This document shows, piece after piece, positions 1-10,337 of a stretch of DNA of 64,000 nt. The stretch covers positions 418,501 to 482,500 of the forward strand of contig JAMPIV010012247.1 of the NCBI GenBank assembly GCA_024509875.1, written 5' to 3'. The position numbers were made by a program, and so were the translations under genes. The DNA comes from Oreohelix idahoensis (lineage: Eukaryota; Mollusca; Gastropoda; Stylommatophora; Oreohelicidae). Under the pieces are notes generated by a model that was not told the DNA's origin, made no database searches, and saw nothing but the letters and a program-made list of their open reading frames with translations. Each line of letters opens with the position of its first letter. The first letter of the stretch is position 1.

Positions 1-755
1 CAAAATCGGATAGGCAGACTCAGCGAAACTACAGAACTAAGTATGGAAGAGATCCACCGTCACGTCCGTCAATTCGTGCATGGCACAAGAAATTTATGGA
101 GACAGGGACAGTGTTGGATAAAGGGAGGAGTGGACGACCAAGAACATCTGAGGAAAACATCGAGCGTGTAAGACAAGCCTTTTATCATTCTCCCACAAAG
201 TCCATCCGTACTGCTGCCAGACAGTTAGAGCTAACAAGTTCAACAGTGCACAAAGTCCTACACAAGAACTTGCGATTGTACGCTTACAAAGTGCAACTCT
301 TACAGGCACTCGAGCCAAATGATAAACCAAGGCGAAAAGAGTTTGCAGTTAACATGCTGGAACGAGTTTCTGAGGATGAAACGTTCCTTACCCGAGTTTG
401 TTTTAGTGATGAGGCAACCTTTCATGTTTCAGGGAAACTGAACACACATAATGTGAGAATCTGGGGATCAGAACACTCTCATGTGACTAGGGAACTTCAC
501 CGAGATAGTCCAAAGGTGAATGATACCATTGCCACCATTGATGAGGCTATGCTACAGCGAACATGGCAAGAAATCGAGTACCGTCTTGATGTGCTTCGTG
601 CAACTAATGGTGCCTATATAGAGGTGTATTAAATGAGGCAAAAAAAACTTCAATATCTACTTCTCATTTTGTAATAATTTCCACATATTTGTCTTTTCAT
701 TTGCCTTTGTAATAAATTTGTTAAATTGTAAAGAGACTTTATGGACACCCTGTTA
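1..755 (+). mobile_element. Tc1/mariner-type DNA transposon, 3' portion
   Basis: The element enters from the left edge and ends in a terminal motif near 738-753 (TTTATGGACACCCTGT) followed by TA, the target dinucleotide of this superfamily. Its 5' terminal repeat lies outside the window. It probably sits inside the hAT transposon whose coding remains begin immediately to the right. The terminal sequence cannot be paired with its partner here, so the boundary is inferred from the motif and from where hAT-like coding starts. Confidence 0.7.
3..632 (+). pseudogene. DUF4817-type Tc1/mariner transposase, internally deleted
   Basis: The frame is open from the left edge (first full codon at 3) to the stop at 630-632, so it is 5'-partial; the ATG at 96 is internal. 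Residues before that ATG (RNYRTKYGRDPPSRPSIRAW) and after it (KGRSGRPRTSEENIERV) are the N-terminal helix-turn-helix region of this family. A first catalytic Asp is present in CFSDEATFHV. From family knowledge, about 100 residues with the second Asp (QQDGAPPH-like) and the SPDLTPCDFF-like block should follow HRDSPKVN. Here the text jumps straight to the C-terminal DEAMLQRTWQEIEYRLDV. The deletion keeps the frame open, but the product would lack most of the catalytic fold. It is probably a non-autonomous copy. Confidence 0.85.
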
Positions 756-759
756 TAAT

Positions 760-2210
760 ACAAATGGTTCGGACATTTATGCAGCTCTCGATTCTGCCGT
801 TAGTGGAGATGGAGAATTTCACAAGTGCTCTTGTGTTGTAACTGGCGGTGCAAGAGTTATGACTGGCAGCAAACTTGGGCTAGTTGGTTTGCTGAAGGAA
901 ATTGGAGGTGGATTGTATCACATTATTTTGCATTATTCACCAAGAGACGTTATGTGGCAAAATATTGCAGATGAGGGATGTAATAAAGAGTGAAATAGTA
1001 AACTTGATCAGAGACAAAGGAAATTCATATCGTTCCTTGAAGAACTGAATGCTGAATGTATTGACATACCAGTACACTCAAGTATGAGGTGGTTGTTGAG
1101 TGCTGGAAGACTCTTTAGCATTTCTTTTCTTTTGGGAAAGAAATTCTATTCTTTTTTCAAAATGAGACGAGTGCCTACACAGATGAATATCAAAATCAAC
1201 TGCAAGATACAATTTTTCTTTGTTCTCTGGCATTCCTGGCTGAAATGACAGGTCACTTGAATGCACTGAACCTGAACGTAGAAGGCAAACAGCATAATGT
1301 GTCACAGCTAGTTGAAAATATTGATTCTTTCCGCAAGAAATGCAGCTGTTCAGTGTTTGTTTAAGGAAGAATGCTCTTGCAGACTTTGTTTCCTGTTGTG
1401 AACTGATAACAGATGATATCAGAGCAGATTTTTCAGGCTTTGCAGGACAAACCAAAGCTATCTCATATGAGTTTGATAAGAGATTTGCAGACTTTGACAA
1501 ATTAAAGCACAGTCTTCACTTGTTTAACATGCCAATGGAAGCTAGATACAATTAACAGAGCTTCAGCTTGATTTATGTGAACTGCAGTCTGATCCAATTT
1601 TACTAACAAACAAAAGTGAAAGTCTTGAAATTTTCTAGACGATGGTTTGCAAAGAGCGTTTCCCCAAGCGGAGGGACTTTGCGCTAAGGATTTAATCTTC
1701 TTCTTCCTCGTTCGTCCTGAAAAGGACGTTGGTTGCGTTGTGTCGCCGTTTACAGCGGTTCTGCAATATTTGTGCCTTTCGGCCCGAACACATGCGACTT
1801 TCGCACGCCATTTTTTTTGGACCGGGTTTGCCTTCCCTCTTCGATCCCTACTCACTCGGCCAGACTGCAGTGATGCAGCCTGCTTCCAGGACCACCACTT
1901 GGAGGTGGAGTAGGGTCTTGGTCAGCTCTGGTTCGCAGACCCTGACGCAAGCAGTCAAGCTATGAGTCGCTGACTGCATTCATCTCTTTTACTGCGTCTT
2001 CGGTCCCAGGATATAATCAATGTTTTGCAGTACAGTACATATATTTGTGAAAGTACATTTTATGTGATGACACAAGTGGAATCTAAATCACGAAATCAAT
2101 AGAGGAATGATTCGCTGCATGCGTGTCTTCGACTAGCTACCGCTAACATTGACATTGATATCGAGACTCTGATTAAAGAAAATCCACTCCCCAAACTTTC
2201 CTTTAGGAGA
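760..2210 (+). pseudogene. hAT transposase remnant (ZBED5/GTF2IRD2-like), split by a SINE
   Basis: Translated pieces in shifting plus-strand frames follow the order of a hAT transposase. First comes a GEFHKCSCVVTGGARVMTG segment (the family's CTDGAPSMTG block, degraded). Then VNLIRDKGNSYRS and SSMRWLLSAGRLF (family RWLSRGKVL). Then LAFLAEMTGHLNALNLNVEG, the 71-codon stretch 1340-1555, and a C-terminal dimerisation segment around 2015-2200 (STYICESTF-like, then ANIDIDIETLIKENPLPKL). Many frameshifts and stops show it is dead. A 311-bp SINE interrupts it at 1697-2007, between the ALRI-like block and the STYICE-like block. The N-terminal half is missing, probably because of the transposon to the left. 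Confidence 0.8.
1697..2007 (-). mobile_element. SINE family S1, copy 1 (311 bp, (GAA)n tail)
   Basis: Flanked by a 10-bp TSD with one mismatch: AGGATTTAAT at 1687-1696 and AGGATATAAT at 2008-2017. Read on the minus strand it ends in a short GAA run preceded by ACGAACGAGG. A second copy of the same length lies at 13594-13904 and begins at the same 5' nucleotides. A defined 5' end and equal length argue for a SINE rather than randomly truncated LINE tails. I see no convincing tRNA A/B boxes. It is inserted in the hAT transposase remnant. Confidence 0.8.
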
Positions 2211-2635
2211 TATTATTTCCACAGAAATTCAATGCTCATTGTAATTTCTATTTTATTTTTCATTTCGCACTCATCGATTTTCATCCATTTTTTCACCGAG
2301 CTTTAATTTTAAATAACTTGTATCATGAATGGCCCGCAAACTTTAAATTTTTGGTTTATGTCGCCCTCGGGATTGAATAAGTTGGACCACCCTGTTATAG
2401 GCGCCTAACTGTTTTTTATGACAGTCATTAATGATTGATTGTTTTCTATTCCTGATAATCATTATTACATGACTGTAAGCTTTAACGCTTTTTCTTTGTA
2501 ATAAATGTATTATTTGAATGCACAAATTTTAATTATGCGTCTATGTAATTTTTTTAATATTATTTAAAAAGGGGTCCTTAGCCATCATCTGACAATCACA
2601 GGGGCCCATAGCACAGGAAAGGTTAAGACCCCCAG
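2211..2635 (+). other. AT-rich hAT 3' end with candidate terminal repeat
   Basis: No coding is seen downstream of the transposase remnant. The segment ends in GGTTAAGACCCCCAG (2621-2635), the reverse complement of a hAT-like CTGGGGGTCTTAACC terminus. The 8 bases that follow (GTTTAAAG) would be the right TSD; the left one is outside the window. An isolated GGACCACCCTGTTATAG at 2381-2397 resembles the mariner-type terminus at 741-757 and may mark another small insertion. Confidence 0.45.
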
Positions 2636-2648
2636 GTTTAAAGTTCGC

Positions 2649-2649
2649 T

Positions 2650-2681
<32 letters not shown>

Positions 2682-2694
2682 TATAGCTTATAAC
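2649..2694 (-). mobile_element. 46-bp poly(A) retro-insertion with 9-bp TSD
   Basis: A run of 30 T (2651-2680) plus about 14 bases of unique sequence is bracketed by perfect AAAGTTCGC repeats at 2640-2648 and 2695-2703. On the minus strand this is a severely 5'-truncated insert ending in A30, as expected of poly(A)-dependent target-primed reverse transcription. Confidence 0.65.
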
Positions 2695-2940
2695 AAAGTT
2701 CGCCCTAATTTCAGCTACAAAGTCTCTGACATACAAACAGAGAAGGACTCTGTGAAATTTTACATAGAGGAAGATTTGGGTGGACTTCTTGGTAGAAACA
2801 GGCTGTCCATGAAAATTACCAGTTCTAGCGAGAACTTGACATCTTCGTCTCACATATGGATAGATACCTACAGCAGTATAGCCAATGGTAAGAAATGTCA
2901 GAAGTATCTGATATAACCTAGCAGCTCTCTCTCCCTCCTT

Positions 2941-3256
<316 letters not shown>

Positions 3257-3268
3257 TATCTTACACAC

Positions 3269-3272
<4 letters not shown>

Positions 3273-3320
<48 letters not shown>
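3273..3320. repeat. (AT)n microsatellite
   Basis: Pure AT dinucleotide run directly after the compound tetranucleotide tract. Confidence 0.97.
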
Positions 3321-3325
<5 letters not shown>

Positions 3326-3903
3326 TCATGACAAACAAAAATCAAGTCTCCTGACCGGTAAGTCCTTAACAGGAAATATCACGTTCACAATTTTATTCAC
3401 AGTTCTAAAACACTTCAATATGCTTAGTTTTACTTGCATTTTCTATGCGAATGTCATTTAGTCATTCTCGACTGCTTCAAATATAGTTTCAACAGTTCCC
3501 GTTCAGACCATGTGGAGATTTTCCTACCACCACACAGTACTGTTCGAATTCTAGCATAACTCACCGAAACGTTTTCTATTATGAAAAATAAACACGTGAA
3601 GCGTAACGTAGGTGTCTTTCTTACTCGTTCTGTTTCGAAGTCACAGCAGATTCGTTTCTCCAGTGTCTGATTTAAAACAGATTAAAACCTTGGTGAAAAA
3701 AATTTTTTACCACCGGAAAACACGATGAAAACGGCTCTAAAATTCCATGCCTGTCAACAAACTACATCCCAGTCCGGACTTTTTGGTGTAAAATTTTGCG
3801 CTAAGTTCCCGACTACCCTCTTAAACTCGAAAAGCCAGTAACTGATGCACATTGTATTCTTCTCGTGATCTGCTTCTATCATGTTTTAAGTTATCCTCAA
3901 TCA
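3321..3903. other. Unannotated intergenic stretch
   Basis: AT-rich sequence with no ORF or repeat that I recognise, ending at the left TSD of the next hAT element. Confidence 0.5.
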
Positions 3904-3911
3904 CTTGGGAA

Positions 3912-5399
3912 CAAGGTTGCCACTCATGTTCTAGAGATAAACCCAGATTTTCTTCTTTAAAAAACCCAGAAATACCCAGATTATTTTATGCTTCAAATAC
4001 ACGGGATAGACGATGCTTATACAATCTTTTAGTGCAACTTTAGCACAAATAAGCTGTGTGCTACCAATTTTTATTTATTTCTTCATTTTTATTTAATTTG
4101 TTTATTACCAAAAATTCACAATTATATAAAAATGATTTTATTAACACCCCAATATATGAACTCTTTAAAATGAGATATTTTAACAGTAACATACTTACAG
4201 TAGTTACATTAACAAAATGTTCCTCAAATCAAATATAAAATGTTAGTTGTAACTTGCTACTGTTGAAAATTGTCACTTGTCAGCGACTCGGCATCCATGT
4301 AGACAACTTCTCCTTCATCAAGATCATGTGCCTGAATTGACAACGTGAAATCTTGATTGTGGAGTTCCAAAATCTTTGCATATCTCTGCCGACAACGTCG
4401 TTCACGCACATCTTCAACCACGCTTTTACTAGGATTAAACGTATGACAAACTCCATCTTTGACAACTGCTTGCTTGGCTAGTATTCGATTGGAAACTGTT
4501 TCACTCAAAACCTTTTGCGCTTCAGTGATATTTTTTGAGTAATTGTGCTGTCTGGAAACATCTGCTTGCAACATTCAATCAAATGATCAGCTTGCGAAAA
4601 CGGAGTATTATGTTCTGCCATTAAAGCCGACAACAGTATCTCCGCTTTAGCAATTTTGTCTTGGAGACAGTGCTCTTTTGGTTTGATGAAAAACTTGGTA
4701 ATGTTCAGAGTTTTGCTTTTGGCTTCGAAGTTTTTCATGTGCTTCTGTGTGCTTTTGTGTCAATAAAGCTGTTTTGTTGGCATTAGTTAATGTACAGGAA
4801 CAGACCGTACAAATCGTAGCACAGCGATTGCCAGAGTCCAGCTTTATCCAATCCTTCAGTTCGCTGTCTGTTAGCCATTTCTCACAAAAAGCCTGCTGAT
4901 AACATGGCTTCACTTTTTTACGCGCTGGTGTGTGTGTGTCGTCATCGTGCTGCTTCATCATCACTCATTTTATAATCTTATAATAAAATAATAACAAACA
5001 ATAAGTTGTTTATCTGCTTAAGTCTAAAATTTAAAAAGAATACTTTAAAACACATCGCAAAAATGACTGAGTATTGTAGATGACAGCCATTAACAGAATA
5101 ACAGGAAATAGATAGTTGATGTAAACGAGTAAAAATACAACGTCAGTGATGTGGTTAAAAACAAGAATTAAATTTAAGTGGAATAAAAAATATATAGCGA
5201 ATAATTTTTTTTACATTTGATTATAATATAAATGTTATGTATAATGCTTAGTGCACAGAATATACATACATTGTAAATGTCAATTGTCAAATATACCCAG
5301 ATTAATGCAGATTTGGGACAAAAATACCTAGATACCCAGACGGAAGCCAAAAAACCCAGATTTAGTATTTTAAAAAAATACCCAGCTGTGGCAACACTG
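3912..5399 (-). mobile_element. Non-autonomous hAT element, 1.49 kb
   Basis: Perfect 8-bp TSDs (CTTGGGAA at 3904-3911 and 5400-5407) and imperfect terminal inverted repeats (CAAGGTTGCCAC left; CAGTGTTGCCAC as the complement of the right end; 10 of 12 identical) define the ends. The 8-bp duplication is the hAT hallmark. Subterminal regions on both sides carry several AACCCAGAT/TACCCAG motifs, possible transposase-binding repeats. The interior holds only the N-terminal part of a BED-finger hAT protein on the minus strand, so the copy is an internal-deletion derivative. Confidence 0.88.
4257..4964 (-). pseudogene. BED zinc-finger hAT transposase, N-terminal remnant
   Basis: Three overlapping minus-strand frames form one decayed protein. 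The first (4964-4647) has a BED-type finger: FCEKWLTDSELKDWI, then CTVC and KHTEAH as the Cys/His ligands. The second (4738-4505) has AEILLSALMAEHNTPFSQAD followed by a QMFPDS segment, a block typical just after the BED finger in ZBED-like hAT proteins. The third (4574-4257) continues with a Lys/Arg- and Glu-rich tail that I do not recognise. The catalytic RNase H-like domain and the dimerisation domain are absent. At least two frame changes separate the pieces. It would at most encode a DNA-binding fragment. Confidence 0.75.
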
Positions 5400-5407
5400 C
5401 TTGGGAA

Positions 5408-6277
5408 TGTTAGGTTCCCTACTTTCATAAAGGTAAATTATCCACTTTCATTTTACACTAGCTTAATTTTGACGGTTACTTCCCTTATTCCGTAGTCAAA
5501 TGTATCAATCCGCCAAACTTACATAATTTATATTACCTGTTCGTTTCTGCTGCCTGTGATTTCTTCATATAAAATTGACTCTACAAGTGTGCTAAGACCT
5601 GACTGTCACCCATTACGTTGTCGTTCATCGTATTACATCCATGCTTGAATGATCTCTTCGTAGCCAAAAGTAAAAATTCCTTTATATTCCTTTATTTATT
5701 CATGTCCTTGATTACCGCTTGTTTGAAATTGTTATCCTCCAGTGTCAGTGACTCTGACAATTAGTGACTATAATACCAACCACACAGCATGTCAGGCGAG
5801 CAGGACAGGGTCTGGAGATCTGCCATCTGCCGTGATACAAGCCCACATTTCAGTAAAGACTTGGAGAGTATTAAGTCTTTTTATCGCTGGACATGTTCTC
5901 CGAATCTGGGACAAGACCATCCGAAAAACTGTAGACATTCTTGGTGGACAATCGTACCTTGTCAGTTAAAATAAATCCATTCAACTGTGACAGAGACCTG
6001 AGTTCAAATGATTGCTTTTGCTATTGTTGTAAAAATCACAATGATTATTATTGTTGTTTTTTATTGTTGTTATGACAGACAGTTGTTATTATTACTAACA
6101 CTATTATGACTCAAATTACGTGGGTCCATCCAAGGCAAACATTGACAAGTGAGCACGAGCGTTTACATGAACAATGTGAATGGACAACATTACCGTTTAG
6201 ACCTGTCTGCTGAAATGTTGCAAGGACAACAGACGAAAGGTCATCAGAAAGAGAATGACGTTGTCATTCACAATGCA
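5408..6277. other. Unannotated intergenic stretch
   Basis: AT-rich sequence. Short ORFs at 5742-5974 show no recognisable motif and overlap in different frames, so I treat them as chance. Confidence 0.5.
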
Positions 6278-6353
6278 GAAGAAGAAGAAGAAGAAGAAGA
6301 AGAAGAAGAAGAAGAAGAAGAAGAAGAAGAAGAAGAAGAAGAAGAAGAGGAAG
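6278..6353 (+). repeat. (GAA)n microsatellite
   Basis: Uninterrupted GAA repeats. The poly-Glu ORF through it is a by-product of the repeat. It could be a worn retroposon tail, since several SINEs in this window end in (GAA)n. Confidence 0.97.
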
Positions 6354-6937
6354 AAAAACTGATTTTAAAAACAAGAAAGAAGAAGAAAAACTGAAGAAAT
6401 GTAAGAATTGATATTGTTGTCATTGTTCATTTGATGTAACTGCCTATAAAGTCCTTAATGGGCGCTGTTATAGTGTACATGCGGCTATTCTCAAGAAAAA
6501 AAGAAAGAAAGAAATAAAATACATGTACATACTATTTAAATATATCATTCACCCATTCATCGAGGTCAGTAATAAATAAATTTGTTGCTTTCATCATCAT
6601 CATCATGTGGTATAACTAATGGAGGTCACGATAAATGTTATTTTCCTGACCCTCTCATTACGCCCTGCAGGAATTTACGACTTTTTTCTCCATCCTTCTT
6701 TGCTTCCATTGCCTTTAATATTGTCGGTGTAACCAGGTTCTTCATATCATCTTTTCAAGTATGCGCCCAATAACCTTTGGCTTTTTTTACATTTTTTTTA
6801 GTTTGTCTGTGTTAGCAACGATCTTGTAATTTCCTACACTACTTCCACATTTGATTTCTTAGACGCCCAAGAAAAATGTTTGTATTCTAGTCAGTAAAAA
6901 TATTTCAGTCGCTGCATTTTGTTTATGTATTACTTAA
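6354..6937. other. Unannotated; possible minus-strand retroposon 3' end
   Basis: Near 6590-6780 the complement reads like a decayed coding tail followed by a (GATGAT)n run (CATCATCATCATCATG at 6592-6607). I could not match it to a family. The rest shows nothing recognisable. Confidence 0.3.
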
Positions 6938-7623
6938 CACATTAACTACCGCAAGCCGCTGTCAGCGGCTCACAAAATAATCACATTTGGACCGCAAGCC
7001 GCTCAGAGCGCCATTCTAATTTTAGTAATAAAACGAATGAAAAATGTACTGAAACACTCTCTGATCTGGTTCGAGATTTTAAGTTGCCACCGGAAAACAA
7101 ATTCCCAAAGCATGGTTGTTGTAGAACACTGGAAAATTGATATTATGTTCATATTTTTCAGCGTTTTGGGTTAGTTACCAAATCGTGTAAAACTATTTAC
7201 CGTGGCAACTAGTGATAGGACTACAAAAAATGCGTGTACATCTCGTCTAACGGCTGAATAGGATAGAAACGTGTTTCAACAATTGACTGATAGATCTAGC
7301 GACGAGGACAAGAGTGAAAACGGTGTGCACATTGATTGAAATTGTGATTTTGATAGAGATGGGGCGCAAGCAGTTATAATTGTGAAAATATTGCAAGTCC
7401 TCGGCCATCGGGGGGCCGTTAAATAGCAACAACCTCTATTAGAGTTACAACTGGTGTTTATTGTAATAGTTCATTCATTTATCTTTAAAATGACGTGTAA
7501 TTCATAAAAATCTGTTAACAATTACGAAAACTACAGCTTACTTTGTGCAAACACCTACAGGATGAAAATGGGGAAAAAATTTAATTCGGCCACAGTGTGT
7601 TTTTCAATTCGGTAGTTAATGTG
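6938..7623. mobile_element. piggyBac-like non-autonomous element (686 bp) in TTAA
   Basis: Perfect 14-bp terminal inverted repeats (CACATTAACTACCG) are flanked on both sides by TTAA (6934-6937 and 7624-7627), the target of piggyBac transposases. Just inside the left end lies a hairpin, AGCCGCT-GTC-AGCGGCT (6954-6970), and a second GCAAGCCGCT motif follows at 6993. A plus-strand segment near 7205-7320 gives short acidic pieces after a possible ATG context, conceivably the N-terminus of a piggyBac transposase, but no DDD core is present. Confidence 0.88.
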
Positions 7624-7627
7624 TTAA

Positions 7628-7740
7628 GATTCACTTCCATAGAACAGCATTGATGGGATATAGGAATGACTGGCGCCCTTGCTAATTTTGATAGCTAGAA
7701 TTGTGTTTCTGAGCTTGCGCTTTATTTTCTGGAAGCCGGC
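7628..7740 (-). pseudogene. LINE reverse transcriptase fragment
   Basis: The minus strand reads ...ILAIKISKGASHSYIPSMLF followed by YGSE, matching the LINE RT thumb block (K..LY.S...PVL.YGSE.W) also seen in LINE A of this window. It abuts the TTAA element. About 170 bp further right shows nothing clear. Confidence 0.55.
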
Positions 7741-7910
7741 TTTAGCTTGTGTATTTCGCTGTATCTATGTTATTCCATCTTATGTTTTGAGGGTGCAGGA
7801 TACTTGCATTTCTTCACGCCTAATTTATTATCACGGGGCGATCACTTCATTTTGGAAATATATGGAAATCAAAATTAATCAAGTCCAACACACACGCACA
7901 AAACGGAATC

Positions 7911-8009
7911 TACAATCAATCAATACCCTTTAGCTCCCCGAGGAGCATAGCCCTTCAACAAACACATGCCAAGTCTTCCTGTCCCGTGCCATCCGCTGAA
8001 GGTCTACAA
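7911..8009 (-). mobile_element. LINE B 3' end (minus), severely truncated
   Basis: The complement encodes RMARDRKTWHVFVEGLC, the C-terminus of the LINE B family found in longer form at 16149-16560, followed by a stop and an (ATTG)n-like tail at 7911-7925. It stands head-to-head with the next, plus-strand copy. Confidence 0.75.
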
Positions 8010-8395
8010 AAACAAGCAAAAAGTTGCAGACTTTCATAAATAGAAGATTCCGCAGGACAGAAGGATTAAAACTATATGACAAGATCACATGTATGGAACT
8101 AAAGAGGAAAAAACATAACACATACCAGTGGAACAGGAAGTGGGGAGAATACACTGGTATTAGTTAGCACACATATTAAGAAAAATAGTTAATAGCATTA
8201 CAATGCTGTCCTTCCTCTGTAATCCACAGGGTAAGTGAAATAAAGGGAAAGCAAAACAATCAGAAAACATAGAGAAGAGACCTGGAGCATGAAGTGGATA
8301 AAGACGACATGAAAAGACTTTAACAGGATGGGCAAGGGTGACGGGGTTTGGCATGTTTTTGTTGAGGACTTGTGCTTCATGGGAGGCTGAAAGAT
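8010..8395 (+). mobile_element. LINE B 3' fragment (plus)
   Basis: Plus-strand text includes LQTFINRRFRRTEGLKLYDK, the same block as the minus-strand copy at 16.2-16.5 kb, then a CNPQGK motif and a degraded GMFLLRTC-like end. Frameshifts are frequent. The two copies at 7911-8395 point in opposite directions and both contain the extreme 3' end, so they are separate insertions and not one twin-primed event. Confidence 0.7.
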
Positions 8396-8699
8396 ACTAA
8401 TGAGAGTAATCTAATATCCTTCCTTGTATCCTCCATAACACATTTTATTGCCGTCCTCTCCTTTGTTATTACCATTGTTTTTGTTTTGAAAATATTTAGA
8501 TAAGGGCAAAAGCATGCTGTCTGGCAGGTAGCTAGCAAGATGATAATCATTACTGTGTAAATAATGTTGATTGTATTAGCTGAAAACTTATGAAATATAA
8601 TTTTTTTTTTTTAATTTAAACCATAGAATACTTTGTTTTGATCTTTAACACTCTTGAAGAAAACATGCATGATACATACAGGTACACAACGAATTCTAG
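8396..8699. other. Unannotated spacer
   Basis: No ORF, repeat or terminal structure that I can identify. Confidence 0.5.
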
Positions 8700-8912
8700 A
8701 ATGTGCATACGGTATAGATAATAGACACCAGGGTAAGGAAGGTAGAGGGAGGCTGAAATGCACATGGAGATGAGAACTGGAGAGAGAAGTGATAGGGATA
8801 AAGAAGACAAAGGTAGATCTTGAGTGGATGGCATAGGACGGGAGGTCCTAATACTAATTTGTTGAAGGTATGTGCTGCTTTGGGATCTGCATGATTAGGA
8901 TGATTATGATGA
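8700..8912 (+). mobile_element. LINE B 3' fragment (plus)
   Basis: The decayed C-terminus (family GRGRP...TWR.ELE...MA.DRRTW.VFVEGLC) is readable across frames from 8735 to 8890 and is followed by an (ATGATT)n-like tail at 8890-8912. Confidence 0.65.
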
Positions 8913-10235
8913 TAAATAACAGACCTGCGGATTAACATTAGACAATAATCTATGCAGATTAAAAGGAGAAAGTGAAGATGAGATGGACATGGCGTGTCCA
9001 CGTGACTCAATCAAATTTTAGAACCATATATATCCTTGAAACCATGAGGGAAGTGAAGAGTGAGACGTGTGAAATAACAATGAAAGAGGAAGCCCAGTTA
9101 GCGGGCATCTCATGGGCAGGTGAAAAAATTCGACCCAAAACAGGCGTCTGTGGTGAACAACTAGCTTTAAATTTCTCTGGAACAACTGTGATGAGTTCTT
9201 TCAGAATTCTTGCCTATTTTCTCACCGTGAGGACCGCCCCTTTCTTATATTTCATTTGCGTCTCCTCCCATCTTCTTTTTCCAAGCGTCTACAAAAATAA
9301 ATCCAAACTCCACCAGCGTCAATCACTGCTCTAGACAGCCCCTGTAACGTAACTCAGGGACTTTGCCTCGTACGCACAGACGCTACAGTCATTCTTTCAT
9401 GCTGGTAGCAGTCTATCAAATGTCTTTTGATTCAGGGAAAAGCGAACACAGGCGAGTCAAAATATATTTTCATGTCACTGGTCTGCTCGTCCTCCGGAAC
9501 CCTTTTTGCCAGGACACCAAGGAGCGTGCCTGTCGCTACTTCTCTGGTCAATCGAGCAAGAACTCTTTCATCTGCGGTGGCAGGAAATCTCCTGGTTCCC
9601 CAACGTCTTTGTCCCCAGTCTTTCTAGCTGCTTGTTCGTCCAGGTGTCTGCCCGATGTTGGGCGATCTAAGGCAGGACTTGGCTATATAATCTCGGCTCA
9701 AGCAATATTTGTTGCTTGTGTCCCAGAGTACCGTTGGACTACTATCTGTAGAGTATAATTATCGTTACAAAGCCTTATATAGTTGCACATTAGGAAGGAG
9801 TATTTCTTGCAATTTCGGTAAACACACTTAATTATAAAACAACGGCGCTAGCTTTAAACTTGTAAATACTACTAACGACGAGTTAATTTTCTTAAAGTTA
9901 ATTTTCCTAATGACGGTTTATTTTAATACTAATACTTTTCCCACCAGTCAAATCAATAGGTGTTAATTTTTACAAAGGACGGTGTATAGTTATGTTAATT
10001 AATTTGGTTTTTTTACCAGTTAGTTAATTACAAATAAATTTCCAAAAAGATGTATATACCTCTTTAAAAATATTGATTATAATTTTGTGAAACTATATCC
10101 GTGTACTGTCAAGCATCTCACTCTCAATTTAATTGCCTTCAGTTATATTCTTCAATCAGCTCACGATAACGACAAAGATTAATCATCGCAGATGGTCCAG
10201 CGTACGGATGTAAGATACGCCCAAGAATTCAAATC
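8913..10235. other. Unannotated stretch, 1.3 kb
   Basis: Two overlapping ORFs (8972-9334 and 9363-9758) show no domain, signal or repeat that I recognise. Their codons look like ordinary non-coding sequence. The right half is very AT-rich, with repeated TTAATTTTC/TTAATTAC motifs. It could be decayed transposon, but I cannot assign it. Confidence 0.4.
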
Positions 10236-10337
10236 TAGTCATTACCCTTCAGCTCCTCTGGGAGCATAGGCCTTCAACAATCCTAAGCCTTCTGTCCTAT
10301 GCCATTAAGTCAAGGTCTTTTCTTATCTTACATTTAC

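Noticed and set aside
6149..6394. ORF with a poly-Glu tail
   Set aside because: The tail is the (GAA)n repeat; the 46 unique codons before it show no motif.
8972..9758. Two overlapping ORFs of 120 and 131 codons
   Set aside because: No motif or homology seen and adjacent frames are also open; not supported as genes.
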